Position numbers and translations under genes: made by a program
Source of the DNA: Gammaproteobacteria bacterium
Lineage (GTDB): Bacteria; Pseudomonadota; Gammaproteobacteria; Steroidobacterales; SZUA-146
Assembly: GCA_003228965.1 (NCBI GenBank)
Contig: QIGP01000218.1
Coordinates: 1-13,453 of the forward strand
DNA: 13,453 nucleotides
Reading direction: 5' to 3'
Part shown: piece after piece, positions 1 to 9,093 of the stretch
Layout: each line of letters opens with the position of its first letter
How positions within the stretch are numbered: position 1 is the stretch's first letter
Notes under the pieces: generated by a model
Told to the model about the DNA's origin: nothing
The model's database searches: none
The model's input: only the letters and a program-made list of their open reading frames with translations

Positions 1-804
1 AAGGCCGTCGATGAGCAGCCTAAGCATAAGAGCAAACGAAGCAATTTTTGCGGTACTGCCAATGAACAGCGTACTGGCTGTTGGAGCACCGTGATAGACG
101 TCGGGTATCCACATGTGGAACGGTACTGCGCCCATTTTGAATGCCATGCCTACAAGCACAAAGCTCAAACCAAGCAGCATAATCAGACGACTGCTGTCGG
201 TGACGCCACTGCCAGTCATAGTGGCAGCAATTTCTGTAAGTTCAAGCGACCCGGATACTCCGTAGAGCATGGACATACCATACAACAATGTGCCCGAAGC
301 GATGGCGCCAAGGACAAAGTATTTCATCGCCGCCTCTGCGGCAATGGGCGAGTCGCGATCAAACGCCACCATGGCGTAAAGCGACAGCGACAGGAGTTCC
401 AAACCTAAATAAATCGTCAGAAAATGCGACGCCGAAATCATGACCATGATGCCGAGCATGGCAAACAGGGCCAAGGTGAAAAACTCACCCTTAATGAGCA
501 GTCGGTCGCGCAGATATTCCATCGAGTAAATGAACACGAAAATCATCGACAAGTACGTTGCCATTTTCAGTATCAGGCCCGAGTGGTCGGCCACGTACAT
601 ACCCGAGAAAGTAAACTGCGTACCCTCGCCCGCTGTCATCCACGTGATGACCGCAGCTCCCACGACCGTAGCCAAGGATAGAAAATAGGTCCAACGTCGA
701 TTTGGATCGTTCGAAAATACGTCGAACACCAAAACAACACAGACCATTGCGAGTACAAATATTTCGGCAGCGGCCATACCAAAATTAGGCATTTCAAAAT
801 TCAT
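1..804 (-). CDS. nuoN: NADH-quinone oxidoreductase subunit N (partial, 3' end outside window)
   Basis: Antiporter-like proton-pumping subunit of the complex I membrane arm. The reading frame is open from an ATG at 804 to the left edge, giving 268 codons of a protein usually near 480-500 aa, so about the C-terminal half is missing. Visible family landmarks: GLELLSLSLYAMVAF with Glu135, MKYFVLGA with Lys161, FKMGAVPFHMWIPDVYHGAP with Lys223, and STAKIASF with Lys253. These match the essential Glu/Lys series of E. coli NuoN (E133, K158, K217, K247). Hydrophobic segments fill most of the sequence. An AAGG lies 8 nt before the ATG and overlaps the nuoM stop, 11 bp upstream, which suggests translational coupling. 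Another ATG at 808 is out of frame and stops after four codons. It is the last gene of the usual nuo order. Truncation is due only to the window edge. Confidence 0.96.
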   Translation of the reverse strand, partial: MNFEMPNFGMAAAEIFVLAMVCVVLVFDVFSNDPNRRWTYFLSLATVVGAAVITWMTAGEGTQFTFSGMYVADHSGLILKMATYLSMIFVFIYSMEYLRDRLLIKGEFFTLALFAMLGIMVMISASHFLTIYLGLELLSLSLYAMVAFDRDSPIAAEAAMKYFVLGAIASGTLLYGMSMLYGVSGSLELTEIAATMTGSGVTDSSRLIMLLGLSFVLVGMAFKMGAVPFHMWIPDVYHGAPTASTLFIGSTAKIASFALMLRLLIDGL

Positions 805-815
805 GCATCAGACCT

Positions 816-2324
816 TTATAACTTCGACGAACTGATGTGGTTAATAAGATTGTCGACACTTGCGTGGATCATCTCGGTGAGCGGAACCGGATACAATCCA
901 AGCGCAAGAACACCAAGTGCCAAAATGGCCAACATCAAAAATTCGCGTCGATTAATGTCGACGAGCTTGGCTACATTGTCGTTACCAATCTCACCGTAAA
1001 CCACACGCTTGACCATCCACAACATGTAAGCAGCACCGAGAATCAAGGTCGTCGCTGCCAGGAAGGCAAACCAGAAATTAGCCTGAAAAGCCCCGAGTAT
1101 GACCATGAACTCGCCGACAAATCCGGAAGTGCCCGGAAGACCTGCGTTGGCCATGGCAAAGAAAACAAAAAACGCAGCAAACTTGGGCATCACATTGGCA
1201 ACACCGCCATAATCGGCAATGTTGCGGCTGTGCATACGGTCGTACAGAACGCCGATGCACAAGAACATGGCACCACTAATCAGACCATGCGAAATCATTT
1301 GCACCATGGCACCCTCAATGCCTAACACCGAACCGCCGGTGGCACCTTTGGCGAATATGATGAACGGAAAAAACAGGCCGCGCCTTACGCAGCCCATGTG
1401 GGCAATCGAAGAATAGGCAACCAGTTTTTTCATGTCGGTTTGAACAAGAGCGACAAACCCGATATACACGACGGCGATTAGCGACATCGCAATAATCAGC
1501 CACGTAAGCTGGGCGCTCGCATCGGGAGTAATTGGCAAGCTAAAGCGAATAAAACCGTAGCCGCCCATTTTAAGCATGATGGCCGCAAGCACGACTGAAC
1601 CGCCGGTAGGCGCCTCAACGTGTGCATCCGGTAACCAGGTGTGCACAGGAAACATCGGTACTTTAACCGCAAAGGCGAACAAAAACGCGAGGAAAATCCA
1701 GAACTGTTCTTTAGAGCTCAAAGCCAGCATATGGAAATCGAGAATGCTGAAGCTACCCGACTTCGTATACATGTAGATCAGAGCAACCAGCATGAACACG
1801 GATCCAAGGAACGTGTACAAGAAGAACTTGATCGTGGCATAGACGCGCTTCGGCCCACCCCAGACACCGATGATGATGAACATCGGTATGAGCATGGCTT
1901 CCCAGAATACGTAGAACAGCATGCCATCAAGCGCGCTGAACACGCCGATCATGAGCCCTGTCATCGTTAGAAAAGCAGCCATGTATTGCGCCACGTTCTT
2001 CTGAATGACCTCCCAGCCGGCTATGACCACAATAACCGTGGTAAATGTGGTTAGCAGAATCAGTGGTACCGCAAAACCGTCAACGCCCAAGTGGTAGTTA
2101 ATGTTGAACGCGGCAATCCACGGCGTGATCTCTTCAAACTGCATGAGAGCAGTAGAAGAATCAAAGCCGGTGTACAATCCCAAACTCAACACAAACACAA
2201 CAACAGCCGTGCCCAGCGACAAGATGCGCGCGAGGCCGTCGTTGCGTCCGGCTGCAAACAGTACAACCAGCGCGCCCACAATCGGCAGCCACACCAGAAG
2301 ACTTAGTAAAGGCACAGAACTCAT
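816..2324 (-). CDS. nuoM: NADH-quinone oxidoreductase subunit M
   Basis: Second antiporter-like proton pump of the membrane arm, 502 aa, the usual length. Multi-spanning throughout. Key residues seen: Glu142 in FYVFWEAMLIPMFIIIG, Lys221 in KVPMFPVHTWLPDAHVEAPT, Lys252 in IMLKMGGYGFIRF, and Glu405 in GLPGTSGFVGEF, matching the proton-path series of E. coli NuoM. The start ATG follows the nuoL stop by 16 bp, with a weak GAGAG upstream. Oddity: after MKKLVAYSSIAHMG the protein reads CVRRGLFF (residues 312-319), where relatives have an uncharged helix such as FVTLG or FVLIA; see findings. The roughly 15 extra residues after this point (to GIEGAMVQMISHG) also occur in many proteobacterial NuoM proteins, as far as I recall. 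The reading frame is intact on both sides. Confidence 0.98.
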   Translation of the reverse strand: MSSVPLLSLLVWLPIVGALVVLFAAGRNDGLARILSLGTAVVVFVLSLGLYTGFDSSTALMQFEEITPWIAAFNINYHLGVDGFAVPLILLTTFTTVIVVIAGWEVIQKNVAQYMAAFLTMTGLMIGVFSALDGMLFYVFWEAMLIPMFIIIGVWGGPKRVYATIKFFLYTFLGSVFMLVALIYMYTKSGSFSILDFHMLALSSKEQFWIFLAFLFAFAVKVPMFPVHTWLPDAHVEAPTGGSVVLAAIMLKMGGYGFIRFSLPITPDASAQLTWLIIAMSLIAVVYIGFVALVQTDMKKLVAYSSIAHMGCVRRGLFFPFIIFAKGATGGSVLGIEGAMVQMISHGLISGAMFLCIGVLYDRMHSRNIADYGGVANVMPKFAAFFVFFAMANAGLPGTSGFVGEFMVILGAFQANFWFAFLAATTLILGAAYMLWMVKRVVYGEIGNDNVAKLVDINRREFLMLAILALGVLALGLYPVPLTEMIHASVDNLINHISSSKL

Positions 2325-2340
2325 GCAGTAACTCTCACAG

Positions 2341-4293
2341 TCAAGACTTGAACAACAGCCAGCCCATCAGGCCGGACAATCCAATAACCATCGCAAAGGC
2401 GTAGCGGTACAAGTAGCCGCTTTGCAGTTTGCGCGCCCATCCGGCAAAACGCCCGATCGTATTCGCAGTACCGTTAACCATGGCCCCGTCGATAATGGCT
2501 TCGTCGCCATACTTCCAAAACCCGTGCCCCAGACCGCGCGAACCTGCTGCCAGGACTTTTTCGTAGAAATGGTCTACGTAGTACTTGTTTTCGAAGAGGC
2601 GATAAAGACCGGAGAACTGCTTCGCCATGTTGTCTGCAATGGAAGGCCGCTTAAGGTAAATAAACCAGGCCGCCGCAACTCCCGCAAACGCCAGATAGAC
2701 AGGTGGGTGCTTGAAACTGTTTGCCGTAAATCCGAGTACAGAGTGGAAATGCGCGGAGATCACGCCGATGACGTCCTGAGACGGATGCACATAAATTACG
2801 TCGTCAAAGAAGTTTCCGAATATCACACTCTTCACCGTGAGCGCGCCGATAATCACAGACGGTACTGCGAGTAATACTAGCGGAACGGTAACCACCCACG
2901 GGCTTTCCTTAAGGTGCTCACGCGTGTGCTTGTCCATTCGTTCTTTACCGTGAAACACAAGGAAGAACATGCGGAACGAATAGAACGCGGTTATGAACAC
3001 ACCAATCAGTACAGAATAGTAAGCGATGCTGGCGCCCCACGTGTGAGACTCGTGCACCGCTTCAATAATGATGTCTTTGGAATAGAATCCGGCCATACCC
3101 GGAAATCCGATCAGTGCAAGCGATCCGATCAAAGAGGTCCAGTAAGTGACAGGCATGTACTTTTTGAGCCCGCCCATTTTGCGGATGTCTTGTTCGTGGT
3201 GCATGGCGATAATGACCGAGCCCGCCGCCAGGAACAACAGCGCTTTGAAAAAGGCGTGAGTCATAAGGTGGAATATGCCAGCTGCGTAAGCCGACGCTCC
3301 AAGTGCGACGGTCATATAGCCAAGCTGAGACAGCGTGGAGTAAGCCACTACTCTCTTGATGTCGTTTTGAATAATCCCGAGCAGCCCCATGAAGAACGCG
3401 GTGGTCGCGCCAATGAGCATGACAAAGCTCAGCGCCGCGGGCGACAGCTCAAACATGGGTGACATGCGCGCCACCATGAAAATGCCTGCAGTAACCATGG
3501 TTGCTGCGTGAATCAAAGCCGAGATGGGTGTTGGACCTTCCATGCTGTCGGGCAACCACGCGTGCAGCGGAACTTGCGCCGACTTACCCATGGCACCGAT
3601 GAACAATAAAACACAAATGACGGTAACCGCGTTCCAGGACCAGTCACCAATCAGAATCATCTGTTGGTCCGCCATAGCCGGTGCCTGTGCAAACGCTTCG
3701 GCGTAGTCAAGCGTACCGGCCAAATAAGCGATACCTGCAATACCCAGAAGAAAACCAAAATCCCCTACCCGGTTAACCAAAAATGCTTTCAGGTTGGCGT
3801 GAATTGCAGTTGGTTTTTTATACCAAAACCCAATCAGCAAATAAGACACCAAGCCCACCAGTTCCCAGCCGAAAAACAGCTGCAGGAAGTTGTTCGACAT
3901 GACCAGCATCAGCATGGCAAAGGTAAACAAAGAGATGTAGCTGAAGAAACGCTGATAGCCCGGATCTTCGTGCATATAACCCACGGTGTAGATGTGAACC
4001 ATGAGCGACACGAAAGTCACAACACACATCATCAGTGCGGACAGGTTGTCAATTAAAAAGCCTATTTCGAAATGCAGGCCGTCACTAACCATCCAGGTAT
4101 ATACGCGTTCGTTAATAACCGGGTTGCCACCGTACACAAGGCCGTAGAGGACGTTCGCCGACAATACAAACGCGAGCCCAACGCCAAGAATACAAACCCA
4201 GTGAGCGCCAGCGCGCCCCACTTGCTTGCCAAACAGCCCGGCAACAATGGAGGCAACCAAAGGCGCCAGAACAATGATGAGTAGTGTGTTCAT
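2341..4293 (-). CDS. nuoL: NADH-quinone oxidoreductase subunit L
   Basis: Distal antiporter-like proton pump, 650 aa, within the normal range. It includes a C-terminal extension (about residues 450-650) that holds the long lateral helix running along the membrane arm. Landmarks: Glu144 in FFGWELVGLVSYLLIGFWY, Lys237 in GAMGKSAQVPLHAWLPDSME, the block GPTPISALIHAATMVTAG (253-270), Lys350 in MTHAFFKALLFLAAGSV, and Lys406 in PGMAGFYSKDIIIEA. These correspond to E144, K229, K342 and K399 of E. coli NuoL. The start ATG lies only 2 bp after the nuoK stop, with AGG sequences inside the end of nuoK, so translation is probably coupled. Nothing is truncated or frameshifted. Confidence 0.98.
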   Translation of the reverse strand: MNTLLIIVLAPLVASIVAGLFGKQVGRAGAHWVCILGVGLAFVLSANVLYGLVYGGNPVINERVYTWMVSDGLHFEIGFLIDNLSALMMCVVTFVSLMVHIYTVGYMHEDPGYQRFFSYISLFTFAMLMLVMSNNFLQLFFGWELVGLVSYLLIGFWYKKPTAIHANLKAFLVNRVGDFGFLLGIAGIAYLAGTLDYAEAFAQAPAMADQQMILIGDWSWNAVTVICVLLFIGAMGKSAQVPLHAWLPDSMEGPTPISALIHAATMVTAGIFMVARMSPMFELSPAALSFVMLIGATTAFFMGLLGIIQNDIKRVVAYSTLSQLGYMTVALGASAYAAGIFHLMTHAFFKALLFLAAGSVIIAMHHEQDIRKMGGLKKYMPVTYWTSLIGSLALIGFPGMAGFYSKDIIIEAVHESHTWGASIAYYSVLIGVFITAFYSFRMFFLVFHGKERMDKHTREHLKESPWVVTVPLVLLAVPSVIIGALTVKSVIFGNFFDDVIYVHPSQDVIGVISAHFHSVLGFTANSFKHPPVYLAFAGVAAAWFIYLKRPSIADNMAKQFSGLYRLFENKYYVDHFYEKVLAAGSRGLGHGFWKYGDEAIIDGAMVNGTANTIGRFAGWARKLQSGYLYRYAFAMVIGLSGLMGWLLFKS

Positions 4294-4295
4294 AC

Positions 4296-4601
4296 CTAAC
4301 CTTTCATCGTGTCGAGTTTGTCGACGTCTATCGTGCGTCGACTTCGGAACAACACGACCAAAATCGCCAGACCAATGGCCGCTTCAGCGGCAGCTACCGT
4401 GAGAATGAAAAACACGAACACCTGACCATCGATGTTGCCAAGATATCGGGACAGAGCCACAAAGTTAAAGTTGACCGCCAGAAGCATAAGCTCTATGCAC
4501 ATCAGCAAAACAATAAGGTTCTTGCGATTTATAAAGATTCCGGCTACCGAAATAGCAAATAGAATCGCGGCCAATACCAGGAAATGCGACAAGCCGATCA
4601 T
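4296..4601 (-). CDS. nuoK: NADH-quinone oxidoreductase subunit K
   Basis: Small membrane subunit (homologue of mitochondrial ND4L), 101 aa, the standard length. Three transmembrane segments are visible: about residues 5-23, 28-50 and 59-86. The two membrane glutamates that relay protons in E. coli (E36, E72) are present as Glu37 in [16 protein letters not shown] and Glu73 in [15 protein letters not shown]. The C-terminus is short and charged ([16 protein letters not shown]). Its ATG overlaps the nuoJ stop in an ATGA arrangement, and nuoL begins 2 bp after its stop, so J, K and L are tightly packed and probably translated together. Confidence 0.98.
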   Translation of the reverse strand: MIGLSHFLVLAAILFAISVAGIFINRKNLIVLLMCIELMLLAVNFNFVALSRYLGNIDGQVFVFFILTVAAAEAAIGLAILVVLFRSRRTIDVDKLDTMKG

Positions 4602-5221
4602 GAGGACTCTCCATCGGTAGATGGTTCACGTTCAACGTCCATAGAGACGATGCGAACACGGTCATTACGGTTAACCGCCACCTGCGCAGCGATATCCTGA
4701 ACTTTAAGGCCCTGACGTTTACGCATGGTCAATGTAATTGCCGCGACAATAGCGACCAGCAAAATAACGGCCGCAAGCTCGAACGGATAGACATATTGTG
4801 TGTACAGAACTTCGCCAATAGCTTCGGTATTACTGTAGCCCTCAGGCGTAGGAGCAGGCGTTACCATGAGCTCAAAGCCCATTTTCTTGTGCCAGACCAC
4901 ATAGCAAATTTGCCCTACTATGGTCAATGCCACAAAAACGCCAATGGGCATGTACCTCGTAAAACCTTCTTTGACTTTTTCAACGTTGACGTCGAGCATC
5001 ATGACAACAAAGAGGAACAACACCATGACCGCGCCAACGTAAACCAGCACAAGCACAATGCCCAGAAACTCGGCCTCAAGTAACACCCAGAGCACCGCAC
5101 TGTTAAAAAAGGCGAGCACAAGATACAAAACCGAGTAGACCGGGTTGCGTGATGTCACCACGCCGATGGCAGCGCCAACCAGCACTAGTGCAAACAACCA
5201 GAAAATGGCGGTAGTAATCAA
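4598..5221 (-). CDS. nuoJ: NADH-quinone oxidoreductase subunit J (TTG start)
   Basis: Membrane subunit (homologue of ND6) next to the quinone-site/membrane-arm junction, 207 aa, usual for the family. The signature [17 protein letters not shown] (61-77) marks the third helix, whose pi-bulge is linked to coupling. Other recognisable blocks are [20 protein letters not shown] (21-40) and EFLGIVLV. The start is TTG at 5221: an in-frame TAG sits at 5231-5233, so no ATG or GTG start is available further upstream. AGGGA lies 6 nt before the TTG, and the N-terminus produced fits the family. The stop overlaps the nuoK ATG by 4 bp. Upstream is the longest gap of the operon (92 bp), which contains a hairpin. 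Confidence 0.96.
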   Translation of the reverse strand: MITTAIFWLFALVLVGAAIGVVTSRNPVYSVLYLVLAFFNSAVLWVLLEAEFLGIVLVLVYVGAVMVLFLFVVMMLDVNVEKVKEGFTRYMPIGVFVALTIVGQICYVVWHKKMGFELMVTPAPTPEGYSNTEAIGEVLYTQYVYPFELAAVILLVAIVAAITLTMRKRQGLKVQDIAAQVAVNRNDRVRIVSMDVEREPSTDGESS

Positions 5222-5227
5222 TCTCTT

Positions 5228-5232
5228 TCCCT
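5228..5232 (-). promoter_or_regulatory. Ribosome binding site of nuoJ deciding a TTG start
   Basis: AGGGA on the minus strand, 6 nt before the TTG at 5219-5221. The in-frame TAG stop at 5231-5233 partly overlaps this site, so translation cannot begin further upstream. This supports TTG as the true start of nuoJ. Confidence 0.7.
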
Positions 5233-5240
5233 AATTCTGC

Positions 5241-5258
5241 GACGGGACATTACCCGTC
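5241..5258 (-). repeat. Perfect inverted repeat (hairpin) between nuoI and nuoJ
   Basis: GACGGG (5241-5246) and CCCGTC (5253-5258) are perfect complements around a 6-nt loop, inside the 92-bp gap between the nuoI stop and the nuoJ start. On the transcribed strand it reads GACGGG-TAATGT-CCCGTC. No T-run follows, so a Rho-independent terminator is unlikely; the downstream sequence is GCAGAATTAGGG, leading into the nuoJ ribosome binding site about 8 nt from the stem. It could stabilise or process the mRNA, or modulate nuoJ initiation. This is inference only; a 6-bp stem can arise by chance. Confidence 0.5.
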
Positions 5259-5313
5259 TTGCTAAACGTCCACAGCGCAACGACGGTGGCACTGCATTAA
5301 ATCTTGTAAAGCC

Positions 5314-5790
5314 CTAGCGATAAGCCGCGTCGGCTCCTCTATCGCTGGCAATCATGTCTTCGTACTTGGTACCTACAGCGAGTAATTTGTCTTTAGTCAT
5401 AATGTTTTCGCCGCGATTCTCCATGTGATATTCATGAATACGCGTTTCAACAATTGCATCGACCGGGCATGCTTCTTCGCAAAATCCGCAATAAATGCAT
5501 TTAAACAGGTCAATATCGTATCGCGTCGTACGGCGAGTACCGTCGTCACGCTGATCGGATTCAATCGTAATGGCAAGCGCAGGACACACTGCTTCGCACA
5601 GTTTGCACGCGATGCAGCGTTCTTCACCGTTTGAGTATCGACGTAACGCGTGCAACCCACGGAAACGATGCGACTGAGGGGTCTTTTCCATGGGGTAGCG
5701 AAGCGTTATCGGCTTTTTGAAAAACTGCTTCAGCGTCACCCACAATCCGGCGCGCAATTCGGTGAGCAACAGTGTTTTTACTAAACTCAT
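5314..5790 (-). CDS. nuoI: NADH-quinone oxidoreductase subunit I (2x[4Fe-4S] ferredoxin-like)
   Basis: Peripheral subunit carrying clusters N6a and N6b, which pass electrons from NuoG to NuoB. 158 aa, close to the usual 160-165. Two classic ferredoxin motifs: [12 protein letters not shown] (Cys59, 62, 65, 69) and [12 protein letters not shown] (Cys98, 101, 104, 108), each cysteine quartet complete. Between them is the family block [14 protein letters not shown] (82-95). The N-terminal amphipathic part ([20 protein letters not shown]) packs on the membrane arm. The start ATG at 5790 has an AGGT about 8 nt upstream. It is separated from nuoH by 64 bp and from nuoJ by 92 bp, the two loosest junctions in the operon. 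Confidence 0.98.
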   Translation of the reverse strand: MSLVKTLLLTELRAGLWVTLKQFFKKPITLRYPMEKTPQSHRFRGLHALRRYSNGEERCIACKLCEAVCPALAITIESDQRDDGTRRTTRYDIDLFKCIYCGFCEEACPVDAIVETRIHEYHMENRGENIMTKDKLLAVGTKYEDMIASDRGADAAYR

Positions 5791-5854
5791 TCGTGCAACC
5801 TATACTCTGTACGTATTCAAACCAAAAAATCGCAAACAATCTGCAAACTCGGCT

Positions 5855-6904
5855 CTACGCCGACCACGGGCCAATTTTGGCCCAGACCATAACGCCTTCG
5901 ACAAACAACCAAATGATGGTAATCGGAATAAACACTTTCCAACCCAGACGCATAATTTGGTCGTAACGGTAACGCGGAAATGTCGCGCGGAACCACAAGA
6001 AACAAAACAGGAAAAATCCGGTCTTTAGCGCAAGCCAAATAAAGTTCGATGCTCCGAGGAACGTGTCGCCAATAACAGGTATGCCCTGGAACGGAGACAA
6101 CCACCCACCCGTGAACAAGAGCGCCGTTAACATGGCGATAAGAATCATGTTGGCGTATTCAGCCAGGAAGAACATCGCAAACGCGGCGCCGGAGTACTCT
6201 ACGTGAAATCCGGCAACAATCTCGGATTCGCCTTCGGCTACGTCAAACGGCGCCCGGTTGGTCTCGGCAACACCGGATATGAAATAAACAATAAATAGTG
6301 GAAACAAAGGCAGCCAATACCAGGTAGCGATATTGCCGCTTTGCCCTTCAACAATTTGCCCAAGATTCAAAGTCCCACTGGCCATGAGCACGCCTACCAG
6401 GGCAAAGCCCATGGCAATTTCGTAGGCCACAATTTGAGCTGCCGAGCGCATGGCGCCCAACAGTGCGTATTTGGAATTCGAAGCCCAACCAGCCAATATG
6501 ACGCCGTAGACGCCCATAGAGGTTAACGCCAGAACAAACAGAAGACCTGCGTTAATGTCGGCAAGGACGGCCGTCGGTGAGAACGGCATAACAGCCCAAA
6601 CGGCCAATGCCGGCACCAGCGTTAACATGGGTGCAACTAAAAACAGAAAACGGTTAGCACTGTTCGGCAACAGAACTTCTTTAATCAGAAGTTTGATGAC
6701 GTCGGCAAAGGGTTGCAGTAAGCCAAATGGGCCTACGCGGTTGGGCCCAAGTCTTGCCTGCATGGCACCAATGACTTTACGCTCAGCCAGAGTCAGCATT
6801 GCTACGCTTATGATGAGCGGCAGTAATATCGCGACAATGTACAAAAGTGTACGCGCGGTGAACTGTAGCCCTTCTGGTAACCAGCCCGTAAGAAATTCAA
6901 CCAT
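5855..6904 (-). CDS. nuoH: NADH-quinone oxidoreductase subunit H
   Basis: Membrane subunit (homologue of ND1) that forms much of the quinone-access chamber with NuoB and NuoD and links it to the proton channels. 349 aa, typical length, about eight transmembrane segments. Signatures: [20 protein letters not shown] (41-60) followed by [13 protein letters not shown], then [20 protein letters not shown] (213-232) running into FHVEYSG, the acidic loop of the coupling region, and [13 protein letters not shown] (306-318). The start ATG is 8 bp after the nuoG stop, and AGGG, overlapping that stop, precedes it by 6 nt. No anomaly was seen. Confidence 0.98.
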   Translation of the reverse strand: MVEFLTGWLPEGLQFTARTLLYIVAILLPLIISVAMLTLAERKVIGAMQARLGPNRVGPFGLLQPFADVIKLLIKEVLLPNSANRFLFLVAPMLTLVPALAVWAVMPFSPTAVLADINAGLLFVLALTSMGVYGVILAGWASNSKYALLGAMRSAAQIVAYEIAMGFALVGVLMASGTLNLGQIVEGQSGNIATWYWLPLFPLFIVYFISGVAETNRAPFDVAEGESEIVAGFHVEYSGAAFAMFFLAEYANMILIAMLTALLFTGGWLSPFQGIPVIGDTFLGASNFIWLALKTGFFLFCFLWFRATFPRYRYDQIMRLGWKVFIPITIIWLFVEGVMVWAKIGPWSA

Positions 6905-6912
6905 GCTATGCC

Positions 6913-9081
6913 CTAGCCCGTTGCTTTAAGTGAATCGGCCGCGCTACGAATGCGCTCACCAATCTGCTGTAGTGGTGCCGCCCGACGCACAATCGGATCG
7001 GACAGATATAAGTCTGTGTCTTTGGTTGTAGCCGCTACATCCGTAACCTGTACTTTGTTACCAGCAAACACATTCTTGAGAGTAATCTCGCCAACCGCCT
7101 GACGGGCAGCGCTAAGCACTTCATCTGCGCTGATCATGTCGAAGCCGTCGATGTCTAAAGAATTCGCAAGTACTCGAATCACTTTCCAACCAGGGCGAGC
7201 ATCGCCCTGGGGCAGTGCTACGCCTCGCATGGACTGCCAACGGCCCTCTGCGTTTACGTACGTTCCGGCGCTTTCGCCAAATGCCGCTACAGGAAGAATC
7301 ACATCGGCATACTGCAAGGTAGTGTCGTTAACGTAGCTGGTCATAGCGACCACGTGAGATCGGTGCAGCGCTTGTGCATGACGAGCCCCGTCGGCCACGT
7401 CGTGTTCAATTTCAATGCCAAATGTAATGTACGCGCCAAGCTCTGCATTCAACATCGCTTGCGTGTCCAGACCCAGTCGCACGGCTTTGCGTCCGCCGGC
7501 CGTTCTGTGTGGTAGAACTCCAACCAGCGCAGCACCAGCCGAATTTGCAGCAAGCCCGACTACGGCAAGCTGTGCAGAACACGCTATCGCCAAGGCTGAC
7601 GCCAGCGCACGAATAGCACCGAAGTTAGTGTGACGCGTAGCGGCGTGGCCCAAAAAGACTGTTGCGTTGTCGGCGTTCTTAAGTGACTCGACAACGGCAC
7701 GGTGCGTATCCGTTATGTTTGCTGACGCTACAGCACTTTGAAGTCCAGATGGAGCCGTAGCGCCTGCAGCTGCAACTAGCGCTGCGGTATCTTGCAGTAG
7801 ATTCTCCGAGAGCACCGTAGCGTGTGGTTTGAATAAATACTCGTCGTTGCCTTCGTTGACGATTGATACTTTCGCACCGTTGGTGTGCGCTTTACGAACA
7901 CGGTGCGCGAGCATGGGCACTTCTTGACGCACGCGACAACCCAACAACGTAATGGCCTGTAGATGGTCAATATCTGCAATGCTCATTCCAAGACCAGGGT
8001 AGTCGGCGTCGCTGCCTTGATCGCTAAAGTCACTTTGCTGTAAACGGTGGTCGATGTTGTCGCTACCAGTTCCACGAGTCAGTCGTTCAAGCAAATGTAG
8101 TTCTTCAACCGTCGCCCAGGGCGCGCTGAGCACGCCGAGCTGAGAGCGTTGCTCGGACGTTGCTTTCTTAATACCGTCGGCCGCGGCTTCAAGCGCCTTG
8201 GTCCAGTCGGTGGCAATCCATTCGCCGTTTTTCTTCACCATCGGTTGAGTCACGCGGTCATCGGTGTAGAGGCCCGTGTATGCAAAACGGTCACGATCGG
8301 AAATCCAGGTTTCGTTAATTTCTTCGTTGTCGCGTGGCACGACTCGCATGATTTTTCCGCGCAGTAAATGCGCATGCATGTTGCTACCGAAACTGTCGTG
8401 AGGAGAAACAACATCTGCTTGCTCCATTTCCCAGGAACGTGCACGGAATCGGAAAGGTTTGCTGTTCAAAGCACCTACGGGACACAGGTCTATAATATTG
8501 CCCGACAATTCGTGGTCAACCGTTTTAGCTATGTAAGGTGCAATTTCCATGCTCTCACCACGACCAATGGTTCCGAGTTCCTGGATTCCAGCAACTTCTT
8601 CACCAAAACGTACGCAGCGCGTGCAGTGAATGCAACGAGTCATGTCGGTAGATACGAGAGGTCCGAGATCTTTGTCTTCAACTGCACGTTTAGCTTCGGC
8701 GTAGCGCGAAACACCGCGCCCGTAACCCATCGCCAAATCCTGTAGCTCACACTCTCCGCCCTGATCGCAAATTGGGCAATCCAGAGGATGGTTAATCAGC
8801 AAAAATTCCATAGTGGCGCGCTGCGCTTCAATGGCGACTTTGCTGCGCGTAAAGAATTTCATGCCATCTCCGACCGGGGTCGCACACGCAGGCATCGGCT
8901 TGCGGCCCTTTTCCATCTCGACGAGGCACATGCGACAGTTGGCCGCGATGGTCAATTTTTCGTGATAGCAAAACCTTGGAATATAGATGCCGTTGGCGTC
9001 CGTGACCTCAATCAGCATTTGACCGCCAGTTGCGTCAAGTGTCTGGCCGTCTACTTCAATGGTAATTTTGTTATCACTCAT
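6913..9081 (-). CDS. nuoG: NADH-quinone oxidoreductase subunit G
   Basis: Largest peripheral subunit, 722 aa, carrying clusters N1b, N4 and N5 between NuoF and NuoI. N-terminal 2Fe-2S ferredoxin domain: Cys38, Cys49, Cys52 and Cys66. The [14 protein letters not shown] region gives His98, Cys102, Cys105 and Cys111 (N5). CIHCTRC plus DLCPVGAL gives Cys150, 153, 156 and 200 (N4). From about residue 215 onward lies a degenerate molybdopterin-oxidoreductase-like domain that no longer binds the cofactor. The region where E. coli has a fourth cysteine set (N7) reads [12 protein letters not shown] without cysteines, as in most proteobacterial and mitochondrial homologues. It is shorter than E. coli NuoG (about 908 aa). 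AAGG precedes the ATG; nuoF ends 12 bp upstream. Confidence 0.98.
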   Translation of the reverse strand: MSDNKITIEVDGQTLDATGGQMLIEVTDANGIYIPRFCYHEKLTIAANCRMCLVEMEKGRKPMPACATPVGDGMKFFTRSKVAIEAQRATMEFLLINHPLDCPICDQGGECELQDLAMGYGRGVSRYAEAKRAVEDKDLGPLVSTDMTRCIHCTRCVRFGEEVAGIQELGTIGRGESMEIAPYIAKTVDHELSGNIIDLCPVGALNSKPFRFRARSWEMEQADVVSPHDSFGSNMHAHLLRGKIMRVVPRDNEEINETWISDRDRFAYTGLYTDDRVTQPMVKKNGEWIATDWTKALEAAADGIKKATSEQRSQLGVLSAPWATVEELHLLERLTRGTGSDNIDHRLQQSDFSDQGSDADYPGLGMSIADIDHLQAITLLGCRVRQEVPMLAHRVRKAHTNGAKVSIVNEGNDEYLFKPHATVLSENLLQDTAALVAAAGATAPSGLQSAVASANITDTHRAVVESLKNADNATVFLGHAATRHTNFGAIRALASALAIACSAQLAVVGLAANSAGAALVGVLPHRTAGGRKAVRLGLDTQAMLNAELGAYITFGIEIEHDVADGARHAQALHRSHVVAMTSYVNDTTLQYADVILPVAAFGESAGTYVNAEGRWQSMRGVALPQGDARPGWKVIRVLANSLDIDGFDMISADEVLSAARQAVGEITLKNVFAGNKVQVTDVAATTKDTDLYLSDPIVRRAAPLQQIGERIRSAADSLKATG

Positions 9082-9093
9082 GTCTAACCTTGT

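Noticed and set aside
837..1325. 162-codon open frame on the plus strand opposite nuoM
   Set aside because: It lies wholly inside nuoM, resembles no known family, and its composition (many His, Gln, Asn) is typical of an antisense shadow frame.
2914..3462. 182-codon open frame on the plus strand opposite nuoL
   Set aside because: Fully antisense to strongly conserved nuoL sequence, with low-hydrophobicity, His/Arg-rich content and no recognisable domain.
5262..5297. 11-codon ORF (MQCHRRCAVDV) in the nuoI-nuoJ gap, minus strand
   Set aside because: No ribosome binding site and too short to distinguish from chance, although a leader peptide cannot be strictly excluded.
5791..5854. Possible internal promoter in the 64-bp nuoH-nuoI gap
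   Set aside because: AT-rich with a TATAG-like element, but no convincing -35/-10 pair at normal spacing.
6913..9081. Missing N7 cysteine motif and short length of NuoG
   Set aside because: This is the usual state in most proteobacterial and mitochondrial homologues; the N7-bearing long form is the exception.
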